A stretch of 64,000 bases of DNA. Source: Pseudomonadota bacterium (GTDB taxonomy: Bacteria; Pseudomonadota; Alphaproteobacteria; Sneathiellales; Sneathiellaceae). The stretch lies in assembly GCA_024743055.1 (NCBI GenBank), contig JANSXH010000004.1, forward strand, positions 195,036-259,035, written 5' to 3'. Positions 35,952 to 44,399 of this stretch are shown in pieces. Under the pieces are notes generated by a model, which worked only from the letters and a program-made list of their open reading frames with translations, did no database searches and was not told where the DNA came from. Position 1 is the stretch's first letter. Each line of letters opens with the position of its first letter. The position numbers and the translations under genes are program-made.

Positions 35952-36683
35952 ATGACATATTGCATCGGCTTGCGCCTGAACAAGGGCCTCGTCTTCATGT
36001 CTGACACGCGCACCAATGCCGGGGTGGACAACGTCTCTCAGTTCAAGAAGATGCATACCTGGACAACACCGGGAGAGCGGGTGATTACTTTGCTCACCGC
36101 CGGCAATCTCGCAACGACCCAAGCGGTTGTCAGTATGCTGGATGAGCGAACCAAAGCGCCCAGTGATCGCAGCCCCTCCATTCTCGAGGCGCCGTCCATG
36201 TTCCAGGTGGCACGGTTGGTCGGCGAAACCTTGAAAGACGAGATACAGGCCAACGATCCTGCGGGTCAAACAGCGGATTCGGCCTTTAACTCGACCATTA
36301 TCGTTGGCGGTCAAATCAAGGGCAGCCCTCCAAGGCTGTTTCTTGTCTATCCTGAGGGCAATTTTATCGAAGCCTCAGATGAAACGCCGTTTTTCCAGAT
36401 CGGGGAGACCAAATATGGCCGCCCTATTTTGGTGCGCGTATACGATCCAGAAATGGGATTTGAGGATGCGGTCAAACTGATGATGGTCTCATTCGATTCG
36501 ACAATAAAGGCCAATCTGTCTGTCGGACTGCCATTGGATCTGCAAGTCTATGAAAATGACAGCTTCACCCTCGCCCATGACCGGCGGATCGAGATGGATG
36601 ATCCCTATTTCAATACGATTTCAGATGGCTGGGGCGATGCCTTGAAGCAGGCGTTTTTATACCTGCCGAATTTCTCCTTCTAG
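35952..36683 (+). CDS. Anbu, proteasome-like peptidase
   Basis: The 243-residue protein matches the ancestral beta subunit (Anbu/BPH) family of N-terminal nucleophile hydrolases. After removal of Met1 the N-terminus would be Thr1, with Asp17 in LVFMSDTRTN and a Lys at 31-32 near the canonical Lys33 position, so the proteasome catalytic set is present. Anbu forms an open helical assembly and has shown only weak proteolytic activity in tests, so its real substrate is unknown. It is the last gene of the four-gene operon. Confidence 0.93.
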   Translation: MTYCIGLRLNKGLVFMSDTRTNAGVDNVSQFKKMHTWTTPGERVITLLTAGNLATTQAVVSMLDERTKAPSDRSPSILEAPSMFQVARLVGETLKDEIQANDPAGQTADSAFNSTIIVGGQIKGSPPRLFLVYPEGNFIEASDETPFFQIGETKYGRPILVRVYDPEMGFEDAVKLMMVSFDSTIKANLSVGLPLDLQVYENDSFTLAHDRRIEMDDPYFNTISDGWGDALKQAFLYLPNFSF

Positions 36684-36704
36684 AGGCCTAAACTGCTGGT
36701 TTGA

Positions 36705-37568
36705 TCAGCGCGGCCAGACTTGCGGAAATAAGGGATCTTCAAAGCGGTCGCCGTCTTTCATGGCAAAGCCGGGAAGAAGCGTCATCACTTTGGTATTTTC
36801 AACGAACGTTCCAGGCCGGCCATCAAACTCCGCATCATCGCCAAGATATCTGAGAGCTAGTCCCCGGCGGCGCCCGGTTGATGAGGCATTGCCCGATGCG
36901 TAATGCAGAGTCAAAGGGTGATGGATAATGACGTCGCCAGGGTCTAGCTCAAACGCCGTGAGGTCATAGCTCTCCCGGTTAGCTTCCACATCCGGTAACG
37001 GCTCCAGCCCCGCTTTGGCGTAAATTTCTGCAAATCCCGTATCTTTGCCAAAGGCCGAAGGCGCGAACATCTTGCCCCATTTATGACTGCCTTTGACATA
37101 GGTCACGACACCCGTCTCCTCGGTCGCCCGGTCAAATGGTACCCAGAGGGAGAGGATGTCATTGCCGCGCACCGGCCAATAAGGCAGGTCCTGATGCCAG
37201 GGTGTTGGCTCCTTGGTATTGGCTTCCTTCACCAACAGCTGGTCATAGAAGAAATGTGCAGATGTCGCCTTCATCACCTGAGCTGCCAGTTGGGGCATGG
37301 GCGAGTCTTTCATGAAAGCTTTAAAATCCGGATCGCGCATCCAGACGAAAAAGTCTCCGTAATAGCGGCCCTTCTCACCCTCCGGCGTATATTCCACCGA
37401 TGCCGATCCCGGATTTTCAAGGATCCGATCAATGGCGCTGCGCATCTGCTCGATCCATTCCATTGGCACGACATTGCGAAGGACTGTCGCCCCGTCCCTC
37501 TCATAGGCGGCTATTTCCTCCTCAGTAATTGTTCGCGCAAGGCTTCTTGGCAATGTCTGCGTCTCCAT
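36705..37568 (-). CDS. Phytanoyl-CoA dioxygenase (PhyH) family protein
   Basis: The 287-residue protein has the PhyH iron motif HQD in PTPWHQDLPYW, the distal His in HHPLTLHYASGN and an Arg in RRGLALRYLG for 2-oxoglutarate. PhyH-type oxygenases hydroxylate acyl-CoAs or other small molecules; the substrate here is not known. GGAGG lies 6 bases before the ATG at 37568, which is why I shorten the frame from its first Met. It is divergent from a MarR gene with a long inverted repeat between them. Confidence 0.87.
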   Translation of the reverse strand: METQTLPRSLARTITEEEIAAYERDGATVLRNVVPMEWIEQMRSAIDRILENPGSASVEYTPEGEKGRYYGDFFVWMRDPDFKAFMKDSPMPQLAAQVMKATSAHFFYDQLLVKEANTKEPTPWHQDLPYWPVRGNDILSLWVPFDRATEETGVVTYVKGSHKWGKMFAPSAFGKDTGFAEIYAKAGLEPLPDVEANRESYDLTAFELDPGDVIIHHPLTLHYASGNASSTGRRRGLALRYLGDDAEFDGRPGTFVENTKVMTLLPGFAMKDGDRFEDPLFPQVWPR

Positions 37569-37596
37569 AACCATCCTCCCATTCTGTTCGATGCAT

Positions 37597-37644
37597 TGTG
37601 TTGACATGACAACAATGGTCTTTTTATGTTGTCATGTCAACACA
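37597..37644. promoter_or_regulatory. Two inverted MarR-type operator arms
   Basis: TGTGTTGACATGACAACA (37597-37614) is repeated in inverse orientation at 37627-37644, giving 18-bp perfect arms with a 12-bp spacer. Each arm holds TTGACATGACAA, itself a near-palindrome. The block lies between the divergent PhyH and MarR genes, so two regulator dimers may bind and control both. Confidence 0.6.
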
Positions 37645-37689
37645 TAACGGTCAAGATACTGTTTATCGACAGTTTCACCAGTCTGACCC

Positions 37690-38217
37690 ATGAAAGGCCT
37701 CATGCCCCTAGATCCAACATTTTTCCTGAGTGATCCAACCGGCCCCGGCGACCTCTTGCCAACTCTGGAGTTTGACAGAAATCCGACGGTGCTGCTGGTC
37801 TTCGCCGCCAATCGCTTTACTCGCAACGCGGCCCGCTTCCTCCATCAGCGCTATGGAATAGGTGCCATGGACTGGCGCATGATGGTCATGCTGACGAAAG
37901 AACCAGATATCCCGGTCTCCCGTGCCAGCAAAGTGATTGGCATCGACAAGGCGGCCGTCAGCCGTTCCCTCACCCGGCTTCATAAAAACGGCTTGGCAGA
38001 ACCAAAGATACCTTCTGGGGATAGTCGCCGTAAAAGCTGGAGCCTGACAGAGAAGGGGCGTCAACTACATAAAGAAATTTTGGACCTCGCCCTTCATCGG
38101 CAACAGAAAATCCTCGAGGGCTTTAGTGAAGACGAAGTTCTGACCCTCAACGCGATGCTGGGACGATTACTGGAAAATATTTCAAGCCTGGACAACGGAG
38201 AAGAAGAATCCGAGTAG
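37690..38217 (+). CDS. MarR-family transcriptional regulator
   Basis: The 175-residue protein has a MarR winged helix (VSRASKVIGIDKAAVSRSLTRL as recognition region, then SGDSRRKSWSLTEKG as the wing) between dimerisation helices. It is divergent from the PhyH gene and has a strong operator candidate in between. The ligand is unknown. The N-terminus extends about 30 residues before the usual start, so a later start is possible. Confidence 0.9.
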   Translation: MKGLMPLDPTFFLSDPTGPGDLLPTLEFDRNPTVLLVFAANRFTRNAARFLHQRYGIGAMDWRMMVMLTKEPDIPVSRASKVIGIDKAAVSRSLTRLHKNGLAEPKIPSGDSRRKSWSLTEKGRQLHKEILDLALHRQQKILEGFSEDEVLTLNAMLGRLLENISSLDNGEEESE

Positions 38218-38226
38218 CCGCCCCGC

Positions 38227-39432
38227 TTACGGCTCCGCCTCGACGGTCGCTCCTGCCGCAGCCATCTCCGCTATTTTTGCTGAAGAATACCCGATTTCTT
38301 TTAAAATCTCGGCGCTATGCTGACCCAGCCTGGGCGCCGGCAAAGACGGGGCCGGTTGGGTGACCGACCATTGGCTTGGATAAGCCATCTGCCGCAGTTT
38401 TCCCTCGGTCGGATGATCAATCACCGAGAAAAACCCCGTGGCCTTCAAATGCGGATCTTCCAACAAGGACTCCAAACTATGTAACGGGGTTGCAGGAATA
38501 TCGGCCGTATCAAAAAAGGCCAGCCATTCTGCTGTGGTCCGTTGCAAAAGCTCTTCTGCCAATTCCGCGTAAATGGAGGCAATATTCTCCGTACGGGTCG
38601 TCATGTTCTTAAAGCGCGGGTCCGACTCATACTGCTCCACCCGCCCCAAGGCCTTAAAATAGCTTTGCCAGTGGCGGTCTGTATAAACCACAACACAAAC
38701 AAATCCATCTTTGGTCTTAAAAGGGCGACGATCGGCGATAAGCAAACGCTTGTAACCCATCGGACCAAGGGGAGGCTCGAAAGTCTCACCTCCCATATGG
38801 TCCCCGAGAACGAAACTGGCCATCATTTCAAACATCGGTAGATCCAGTCTCTGCCCCTCCCCTTTGCGGACTTGATGAAACAGCGCCGCGTTAATTTGCC
38901 CGACTGCCCAGAGCCCGACCCCTCTGTCAACAATAGCAGTGGGAGTGTAGGCGGGTTCATGGCCAGTGGCCACATGGGACAACCAGGGAACCGCAACAGC
39001 GCCCTGAATCAGATCATCAAAAGCCGGCATATGGGCATAGGGACCTTCCTGCCCATATCCATACAGACCCGCATAAATGATCCGAGGGTTTATTTCGGAG
39101 ACAGTCTCATAGGAAAGCCCCAGGCGTTCCATAACTTGAGGCCGCCGATTATATACCAGGACATCCGCGTCTTTCAGCAGGTCCAGCAGAGCCGCAAGAC
39201 CGTCCTTCTGCTTGAGGTCTAAAAGTATGCTGCGCTTGCTGCGGTTACAGTTGAGATAAATCGTCCCCATGCCTGGGGACCGTTGTGGTCCGATCCCGCG
39301 GACGGGATCACCACCCGGCGCCTCTATCTTTATAACATCTGCGCCCATGTCGCCCAGAATCTGCGTCGTGTACGGTGCCATCAACATATTGGAAAGATCG
39401 ATAACGCGAACACCGTCAAGGGGCCTACTCAT
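38227..39432 (-). CDS. CaiB/BaiF CoA transferase
   Basis: The 401-residue protein begins GVRVIDLSNMLMAPYTTQILGDMGADVIKIE cut to its key LGDMGADVIKIE, the class III CoA transferase start. It has the Asp of the IVDRGVG motif in the position of the catalytic Asp of formyl-CoA transferase. It would move CoA between two carboxylic acids. It is the last gene of an IclR-acyl-CoA dehydrogenase-CoA transferase operon, downstream of the dehydrogenase by 28 bp. Confidence 0.87.
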   Translation of the reverse strand: MSRPLDGVRVIDLSNMLMAPYTTQILGDMGADVIKIEAPGGDPVRGIGPQRSPGMGTIYLNCNRSKRSILLDLKQKDGLAALLDLLKDADVLVYNRRPQVMERLGLSYETVSEINPRIIYAGLYGYGQEGPYAHMPAFDDLIQGAVAVPWLSHVATGHEPAYTPTAIVDRGVGLWAVGQINAALFHQVRKGEGQRLDLPMFEMMASFVLGDHMGGETFEPPLGPMGYKRLLIADRRPFKTKDGFVCVVVYTDRHWQSYFKALGRVEQYESDPRFKNMTTRTENIASIYAELAEELLQRTTAEWLAFFDTADIPATPLHSLESLLEDPHLKATGFFSVIDHPTEGKLRQMAYPSQWSVTQPAPSLPAPRLGQHSAEILKEIGYSSAKIAEMAAAGATVEAEP

Positions 39433-39460
39433 CTCATTTCTCCTGTGTCGGTCCGCGCTA

Positions 39461-40627
39461 TCAATAGGATTTGGGCAAGTCTAACGCTCTTTCCGCCAGA
39501 TAGCACAAAATGAGCTGTGGGCTGATCGGGGCGAGCCTATGGATCATGCATTCACGCAAATATCTCTCCACGTGAAATTCCTTGGCGTAGCCCATACCGC
39601 CATGGGTCATGACAGCTGTCGTACAGGATTTGTAGGCGGCTTCTGCAGCCAAATACTTCGCGGCATTCGCTTGCAGCCCACACTCCTGACCGGCGTCATA
39701 CATCCCTGCTGCCTGAAAGGCCATGAGATTGGCGGCTTCCAGCTCGGCCCAGGATTCGGCCAGTGGATGCTGGATGGACTGATTCATGCCGATCGGCCGA
39801 TCAAAGACCACTCGCTCCCGTGCATAGTTTGCCGCCTTTTTGAGCGCGCAGCGGCCCAGACCCACCAACGACGCGGCAATCAGTATTCGTTCCGCGTTCA
39901 GACCATGTAGTAGATAACGGAAGCCCTTACCCTCTTCACCTATCAGATCTTCTTTCGGGATACGAAGCCCGTCGATAAACATCTGATTGGTATCGACACA
40001 TTTACGGCCCATCTTCTCAATGGGTCTGATCTCAACATAATCACGATCCAGATCTGTATAGAATAGAGAAAGCCCGTCGATCGGACGCTTTGTTTCCTCT
40101 TCAGGTCGGGTGCGGGCAATAAGCAGCATCTTGTTGCATTGCAGGGCGGTTGACGTCCATATCTTCTCCCCTTTTACCACATAATGATCCCCGTCCTTCA
40201 CGGCCCGGGTTTTCAAGCGTGTGGTATCCAGGCCCGTATTTGGCTCAGTCACGGCAAAACAGGCGATGTCCTCGCGCTTGATAACGGGGGGAAGCCATCT
40301 CTGTTTCTGCTCTTCCGTACCGAATACAACCACCGGGTTGAGGCCAAAAATCCCGATAGCAACGGCCGCAAAACCGGCATTTGCCGCCCCGGATTCTGTA
40401 ATTCCCTGAGCAAGGATTGCCGCATCAGCGATCCCCAGGCCGCTACCGCCATACTTCTCCGGCATGGCAATTCCCATCCAGCCTTCATCCGCAATGGCAC
40501 GGCAAAAATCTTCCGGAAAAACGCCATCCGTGTCCCGGTCCAACCAGTATTTATCATCGAACCTCTGGCAGAGCTTGCTAACACTTTCTTTTATCTGCTG
40601 TTGCTCAGTGGTGAATTCTATTCTCAC
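39461..40627 (-). CDS. Acyl-CoA dehydrogenase
   Basis: This 388-residue protein is a standard acyl-CoA dehydrogenase. It has the FAD-binding AVTEPNTGLDTTRLKT and GEKIWTSTA motifs in the middle domain. The HGGMGYAKEFHVERYLRE motif near the C-terminus holds the Glu that usually serves as catalytic base. The substrate acyl group is not readable. Its start overlaps the end of the iclR gene by 4 bases. Confidence 0.9.
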   Translation of the reverse strand: MRIEFTTEQQQIKESVSKLCQRFDDKYWLDRDTDGVFPEDFCRAIADEGWMGIAMPEKYGGSGLGIADAAILAQGITESGAANAGFAAVAIGIFGLNPVVVFGTEEQKQRWLPPVIKREDIACFAVTEPNTGLDTTRLKTRAVKDGDHYVVKGEKIWTSTALQCNKMLLIARTRPEEETKRPIDGLSLFYTDLDRDYVEIRPIEKMGRKCVDTNQMFIDGLRIPKEDLIGEEGKGFRYLLHGLNAERILIAASLVGLGRCALKKAANYARERVVFDRPIGMNQSIQHPLAESWAELEAANLMAFQAAGMYDAGQECGLQANAAKYLAAEAAYKSCTTAVMTHGGMGYAKEFHVERYLRECMIHRLAPISPQLILCYLAERALDLPKSY

Positions 40628-41442
40628 GTTTTCTCTCCTCCTCTTGCCCCTCCGAGTACACGGGTCAATGCCACCGCGACCTTTCGGAGATGTTTTTCAT
40701 TGTTCTTGGCATTTTTATTCATTCGGTCCGACGGCCCAGCAATCAGAAGACCGGCGATAACTTCTCCGTCCCCTGAAAAGACCGGCGCCGCAAGGCCACT
40801 AGCCCCGCTTATGCGTTCGTCCCGGGTCCGTGAAAGACCCTGGTCTTTTATCAAAGCGACCTCGCTGCTCAATTGAGATTTTTCCGTTAAAGTGGATCCG
40901 GTAAACTGTATTCTCTTGGTCGATTTGAGATAGGATTTGAGTTTTCCTGAATCAAAATATGCCAATAGAACCTTGCCAAGCGCCGTACAGTAAAGCTCCC
41001 TCTGCTCCCCAACCTCAACCGCATAACGAATGGGGTTGGTGCTTTCGACCTTATCCAGATAGACCAGCCAGTTAGGATCCGTCGCCAGGGTTCCAATCAC
41101 CGCTGTTTCGCCCGTAAGCTCAACCAGTTCGGAAAGAAACGGACGGGCCAAGGTCACGAGCTCGCGGCCAGCAACAGTTCGCATGGCGAGCGAGATAAAG
41201 GCCGGACCCAGAATATATCGACCTGTTCCTTCCCGCTTAACAATTCCATCCTCGGTCAGCCCCGCGAGCAGTCCGACAAGGCTCGTCTTTGGCGCTCCCA
41301 CTCCTATAGCCAGTTCTGACAAGGTCGCGCCCGCCTGACCCTCTGCCAGAAGATTGAGTATACTGAAAATCCGACCCACCGATTGAGGGGCCGATCGGGA
41401 TGCAGTTGAATTTCCTCTTGAGCTTTCGGCTGATTTTCGCAT
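40624..41442 (-). CDS. IclR-family transcriptional regulator
   Basis: The 272-residue protein has an N-terminal winged helix (VGRIFSILNLLAEGQAGATLSELA, then VGAPKTSLVGLLAGLTEDGIV) and an IclR effector domain with the ERISGASGLAAPVF pattern. It heads the operon with the acyl-CoA dehydrogenase and CoA transferase. It is divergent from the MaoC/CitE pair. A 23-bp imperfect palindrome overlaps its start codon, suggesting autoregulation and control of both sides. AGGA lies 7 bases before the ATG. Confidence 0.9.
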   Translation of the reverse strand: MRKSAESSRGNSTASRSAPQSVGRIFSILNLLAEGQAGATLSELAIGVGAPKTSLVGLLAGLTEDGIVKREGTGRYILGPAFISLAMRTVAGRELVTLARPFLSELVELTGETAVIGTLATDPNWLVYLDKVESTNPIRYAVEVGEQRELYCTALGKVLLAYFDSGKLKSYLKSTKRIQFTGSTLTEKSQLSSEVALIKDQGLSRTRDERISGASGLAAPVFSGDGEVIAGLLIAGPSDRMNKNAKNNEKHLRKVAVALTRVLGGARGGEKT

Positions 41443-41463
41443 ATACGTATCCTATACGCATAT
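41441..41463. promoter_or_regulatory. IclR operator candidate
   Basis: A 23-bp imperfect palindrome with 9 of 11 base pairs matched, centred on CGTATCCTATACG (41446-41458), overlaps the iclR start codon and lies in the region shared with the MaoC gene. Position and symmetry suit an IclR binding site. Confidence 0.5.
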
Positions 41464-41534
41464 AAATACATCTGGCAAGATCTTTGCGTTGCAGATATTT
41501 TGTCACTGGATAATAACAAGAAAGGAAAATCCGG

Positions 41535-41987
41535 ATGTCAGGTCTTTATTACGATGAATTTGAAGTGGGAATGGAATTCAATCATTCCCTTACCCGTACG
41601 ATTACGGAAATGGACAACATCATGTTTTGTGCCATGACCCATAATCCCCAACCTCTTCATCTGGATGAGGAATTTTCCAAAGGCACCATGTATGGTCAAC
41701 GGATCGTCAACAGTCTTTTTACGTTGGGACTGGTCATTGGCGTCACTGTCGCCGAGACCACATTGGGCACCACCCTCGGCAATCTCGGGATGACCGATAT
41801 TCGTTTCAAGAACCCGGTGTTTCATGGGGATACCATTCGCGTTGTCACCCGGATCAAAGAGATGCGGGAAAGCAAATCCCGGCCGGATACGGGCTTGGTC
41901 GTGTTTGAACATATCGGTATTAATCAGCGGGATGAGGAAGTCGCCTATGTGGTCCGAACCGGCCTGATGAAGAAGAGGCCCGCGTGA
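41535..41987 (+). CDS. MaoC-family enoyl-CoA hydratase
   Basis: The 150-residue hot-dog protein has the MaoC pattern TITEMDNIMFCAMTHNPQPLHLDEEFSKGT, cited here for its Asp/His hydratase pair (DNI and N-P-x-x-H). It is close to hydratases for itaconyl- or mesaconyl-CoA-type substrates, though the motif does not fix the substrate. The stop overlaps the start of the citrate-lyase-like gene (ATGA). AAAGGAAAATCCGG precedes the ATG. Confidence 0.87.
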   Translation: MSGLYYDEFEVGMEFNHSLTRTITEMDNIMFCAMTHNPQPLHLDEEFSKGTMYGQRIVNSLFTLGLVIGVTVAETTLGTTLGNLGMTDIRFKNPVFHGDTIRVVTRIKEMRESKSRPDTGLVVFEHIGINQRDEEVAYVVRTGLMKKRPA

Positions 41988-42883
41988 TGATTAGATCCTG
42001 GCTATTTGTCCCTGGGGACAGCGAGCGAAAGCAAGAAAAAGCGAAGACAAATCCCGCCGACGCTTTGATCCTCGACCTCGAAGATTCTGTGTCCGATGAT
42101 CGGCAGGAAATTGCCCGGGCAATGGTCTGCGCGTTTCTGAAAGACAATCCGGATCGTAGTCGGCAACAGCTCTGGGTAAGAATAAACCCTCTTGATACAC
42201 CGTTGTCTTTGCCGGATCTGGCCGGTGTGATGGCCGGGGCACCGTGTGGGATTGTCTTGCCGAAAGTCTATTCAGCGGCCGAAGTCGATACTCTGGATAA
42301 ATATCTGTCCGCTCTTGAAGCGAGAGAGAATTTGCCCTTGGGATCGACGAAAATTCATTGTGTCGCGACGGAAACCGCGGCGTCCCTGCTCACCTTCCAT
42401 ACCTACCTTGAGAATGTGACGGACAGGCTCATTGCCATGACCTGGGGAGGTGAGGATCTCGCAGCGGCTCTTGGTGCCAGCGATAATCGTCACCCGAAAA
42501 CCGGGGAATATGACGATCCGTTTCGCCTGGCGCGATCTTTTTGTCTGTCGACAGCGCGGGCAATCGATGTTCAGCCAGTCGGGGTAGTTTTTGTCGATTA
42601 TCAGGACCTGGAAGGCTTGGAAGAGGAATGCCTGCGGGATCGTAAGAGCGGATTTATTGGTAAGATTGCCATTCACCCTGCCCAATGTGAGGTGATCAAT
42701 CGGGCCTTTACGCCAACAGAAGAGGAAATCGCTCATGCCCGCAAAGTCATAGATCTGTTTGAGCAGAATCCAGGACTGGGCACCATCGGTATGGACGGAA
42801 AGATGCTGGATATGCCTCATCTCAAACAGGCGCATAACGTTATGGATCTGGCTCGAAAGACAGGAGCTGTTCCCGTCGCCTAA
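41984..42883 (+). CDS. CoA ester lyase, CitE/HpcH family
   Basis: The 299-residue protein has the CitE-like TIM barrel: SWLFVPGDSERK, the Asp/Glu metal-binding residues in LILDLEDSV, MTWGGEDLAAALG and IGKIAIHPAQC. Family members split citramalyl-CoA, malyl-CoA or related 3-hydroxyacyl-CoAs. Paired with the MaoC hydratase, the likely sequence is hydration then cleavage, giving acetyl-CoA plus a keto acid. Confidence 0.88.
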   Translation: MMIRSWLFVPGDSERKQEKAKTNPADALILDLEDSVSDDRQEIARAMVCAFLKDNPDRSRQQLWVRINPLDTPLSLPDLAGVMAGAPCGIVLPKVYSAAEVDTLDKYLSALEARENLPLGSTKIHCVATETAASLLTFHTYLENVTDRLIAMTWGGEDLAAALGASDNRHPKTGEYDDPFRLARSFCLSTARAIDVQPVGVVFVDYQDLEGLEEECLRDRKSGFIGKIAIHPAQCEVINRAFTPTEEEIAHARKVIDLFEQNPGLGTIGMDGKMLDMPHLKQAHNVMDLARKTGAVPVA

Positions 42884-42897
42884 AAGCTGTCCGTCTG

Positions 42898-43695
42898 CTA
42901 TTCACCCTTCGGGTCGGCATGGAGCATAACGATATCCTCCGTGCCGCCATCGATGGTCGGATAGATGGCGCTGACGATGGGATCATGGCCGGGAATAATA
43001 TGATCATCCGAGTCCGAGAGGGCCCTTAGCTTGTCATATCCGGCCAAGGTCTCCTCTATATCAACGACAATCGGGAACGGTTTTGCGAGCCGATAGTTTT
43101 CGTAATAGTGACTTGAATCCGACGCTAGAACGACCCAGCCGCGCCGGGTTCGGACTCGCACGCATTGCTGACCTCGGGTATGGCCGCCAATAAGATGGAC
43201 CTCGACCCCTGGGGCAATCTCTTCGGCGCTTTTGCAAAAATGCACATTACCCATGTAAAGAGAACGGATCATTTCGCAAATATGCTCACCGGTATATGGC
43301 ATACGCAAAATGTCATGGCACATGCAGGGACCTGTTGTATAGGCAACCTCTTCCGGCTGAACATAAAGCTGCGCATGTCGGAATTCCCCCAAGGATCCTG
43401 CATGGTCATAATGGAGGTGAGTGATGACGACCTTGTCAATGCTGGACGCTGGCAATCCGAAATCGCTGAGAATAGTCGTCGGGTTATGGAGGATCGGCCG
43501 GTTCCGGAGTTTTGCCTCCGCCATATCATATCCCGTATCAATGAGGATGGACTGGGTTTCATTGCGTACAACCCAGACAAAATAGTCCATGGGATGAGGT
43601 GACGCATGATGATCATCCATGATGAAAGAATCGGCCCGGGTGCGATTATTCCGCTGCGCGTATCGAAGGGCGAAGATTTCCCAAGTATCGCTCAC
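42898..43695 (-). CDS. MBL-fold lactonase-like hydrolase
   Basis: The 265-residue protein has the metallo-beta-lactamase motif HLHYDH, a downstream metal His in GGHTRG, the Asp of LASDSSHYY and a final His in IPGHDP. It resembles AHL lactonases, but in this operon a sugar-lactone substrate is more probable than quorum-signal breakdown. It is the last gene of the idh-Gfo-GntR-lactonase operon. Confidence 0.85.
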   Translation of the reverse strand: MSDTWEIFALRYAQRNNRTRADSFIMDDHHASPHPMDYFVWVVRNETQSILIDTGYDMAEAKLRNRPILHNPTTILSDFGLPASSIDKVVITHLHYDHAGSLGEFRHAQLYVQPEEVAYTTGPCMCHDILRMPYTGEHICEMIRSLYMGNVHFCKSAEEIAPGVEVHLIGGHTRGQQCVRVRTRRGWVVLASDSSHYYENYRLAKPFPIVVDIEETLAGYDKLRALSDSDDHIIPGHDPIVSAIYPTIDGGTEDIVMLHADPKGE

Positions 43696-43706
43696 TTTTT
43701 TCTCCT

Positions 43707-44399
43707 TTATAGAACCTGCAAGTCATGCTTGGCGATCAGGTCGACCAGGACATTTGCGGCTTTCTGGCGATGTTCCCGATGTATTTCCCGCGCCTTGGGG
43801 CCATTGCGTTCTTCAATTGCCTGCAACAATCGGCGATGATCCCGATTGGAATCAACAGGCTTATCCCGCATCCGCAATGTCACCTTGCGAGCTCGATAAA
43901 CCTGGTCCCAAAAAGTCGCCACCACCCAGACAAGGCGCTTGTTGCCGGAATAGCTGACCAAAAGCTGATGAAATTCATGGTCCGCATTGGCCCAGGCATC
44001 AAGATCATCCTTCTCAAGTGCCGTCTCCATGTCATCGACGCATTTCTTTATCTTCTTGTGCTGGGCTTTTGTTAGCCCGCGCTCCGCCGCCAGCTCAGCG
44101 GCCAGAGGTTCAAGTTCCGTCAACAGGGAATAGATTTCCGCCATATCCTCCAAAGAGATCGGCAGTACTGTAATGCCATGTCGCGGCCTGATCTCAACAA
44201 AACCTTCGCTTTCCAGTTTGCGAGCGGCTTCGCGGACAGGTGTTCGGCTCATATCCAGCATTTCCGCTAGTTCGCGTTCCAGATAGAAGGCGGCTGGCAC
44301 CAACTCATTGTCCATAATCGACCGCTTCAACGTGCGATAAGCCCGCTCCGTCTGGGAGTTGGCCTTACGGTCAGCATTTTGTTGTGTCGGTTTTATCAA
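43707..44399 (-). CDS. GntR-family regulator (FCD domain)
   Basis: The 230-residue protein has the GntR winged helix (ERELAEMLDMSRTPVREAARKL) and an all-helical FCD domain with metal-binding His residues (NADHEFHQLL, HREHRQ). It probably senses a pathway acid and controls the divergent sugar-acid operons. Its ATG overlaps the stop of the Gfo/Idh gene by 4 bases. A palindrome ACGTATACGT lies in the divergent region at 46648-46657. Confidence 0.9.
   Translation of the reverse strand: MIKPTQQNADRKANSQTERAYRTLKRSIMDNELVPAAFYLERELAEMLDMSRTPVREAARKLESEGFVEIRPRHGITVLPISLEDMAEIYSLLTELEPLAAELAAERGLTKAQHKKIKKCVDDMETALEKDDLDAWANADHEFHQLLVSYSGNKRLVWVVATFWDQVYRARKVTLRMRDKPVDSNRDHRRLLQAIEERNGPKAREIHREHRQKAANVLVDLIAKHDLQVL

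Noticed and set aside
42898..43695. Quorum-quenching AHL lactonase
   Set aside because: The motifs are shared by many lactonases and the gene sits in a sugar-acid operon, so signal degradation is not supported.
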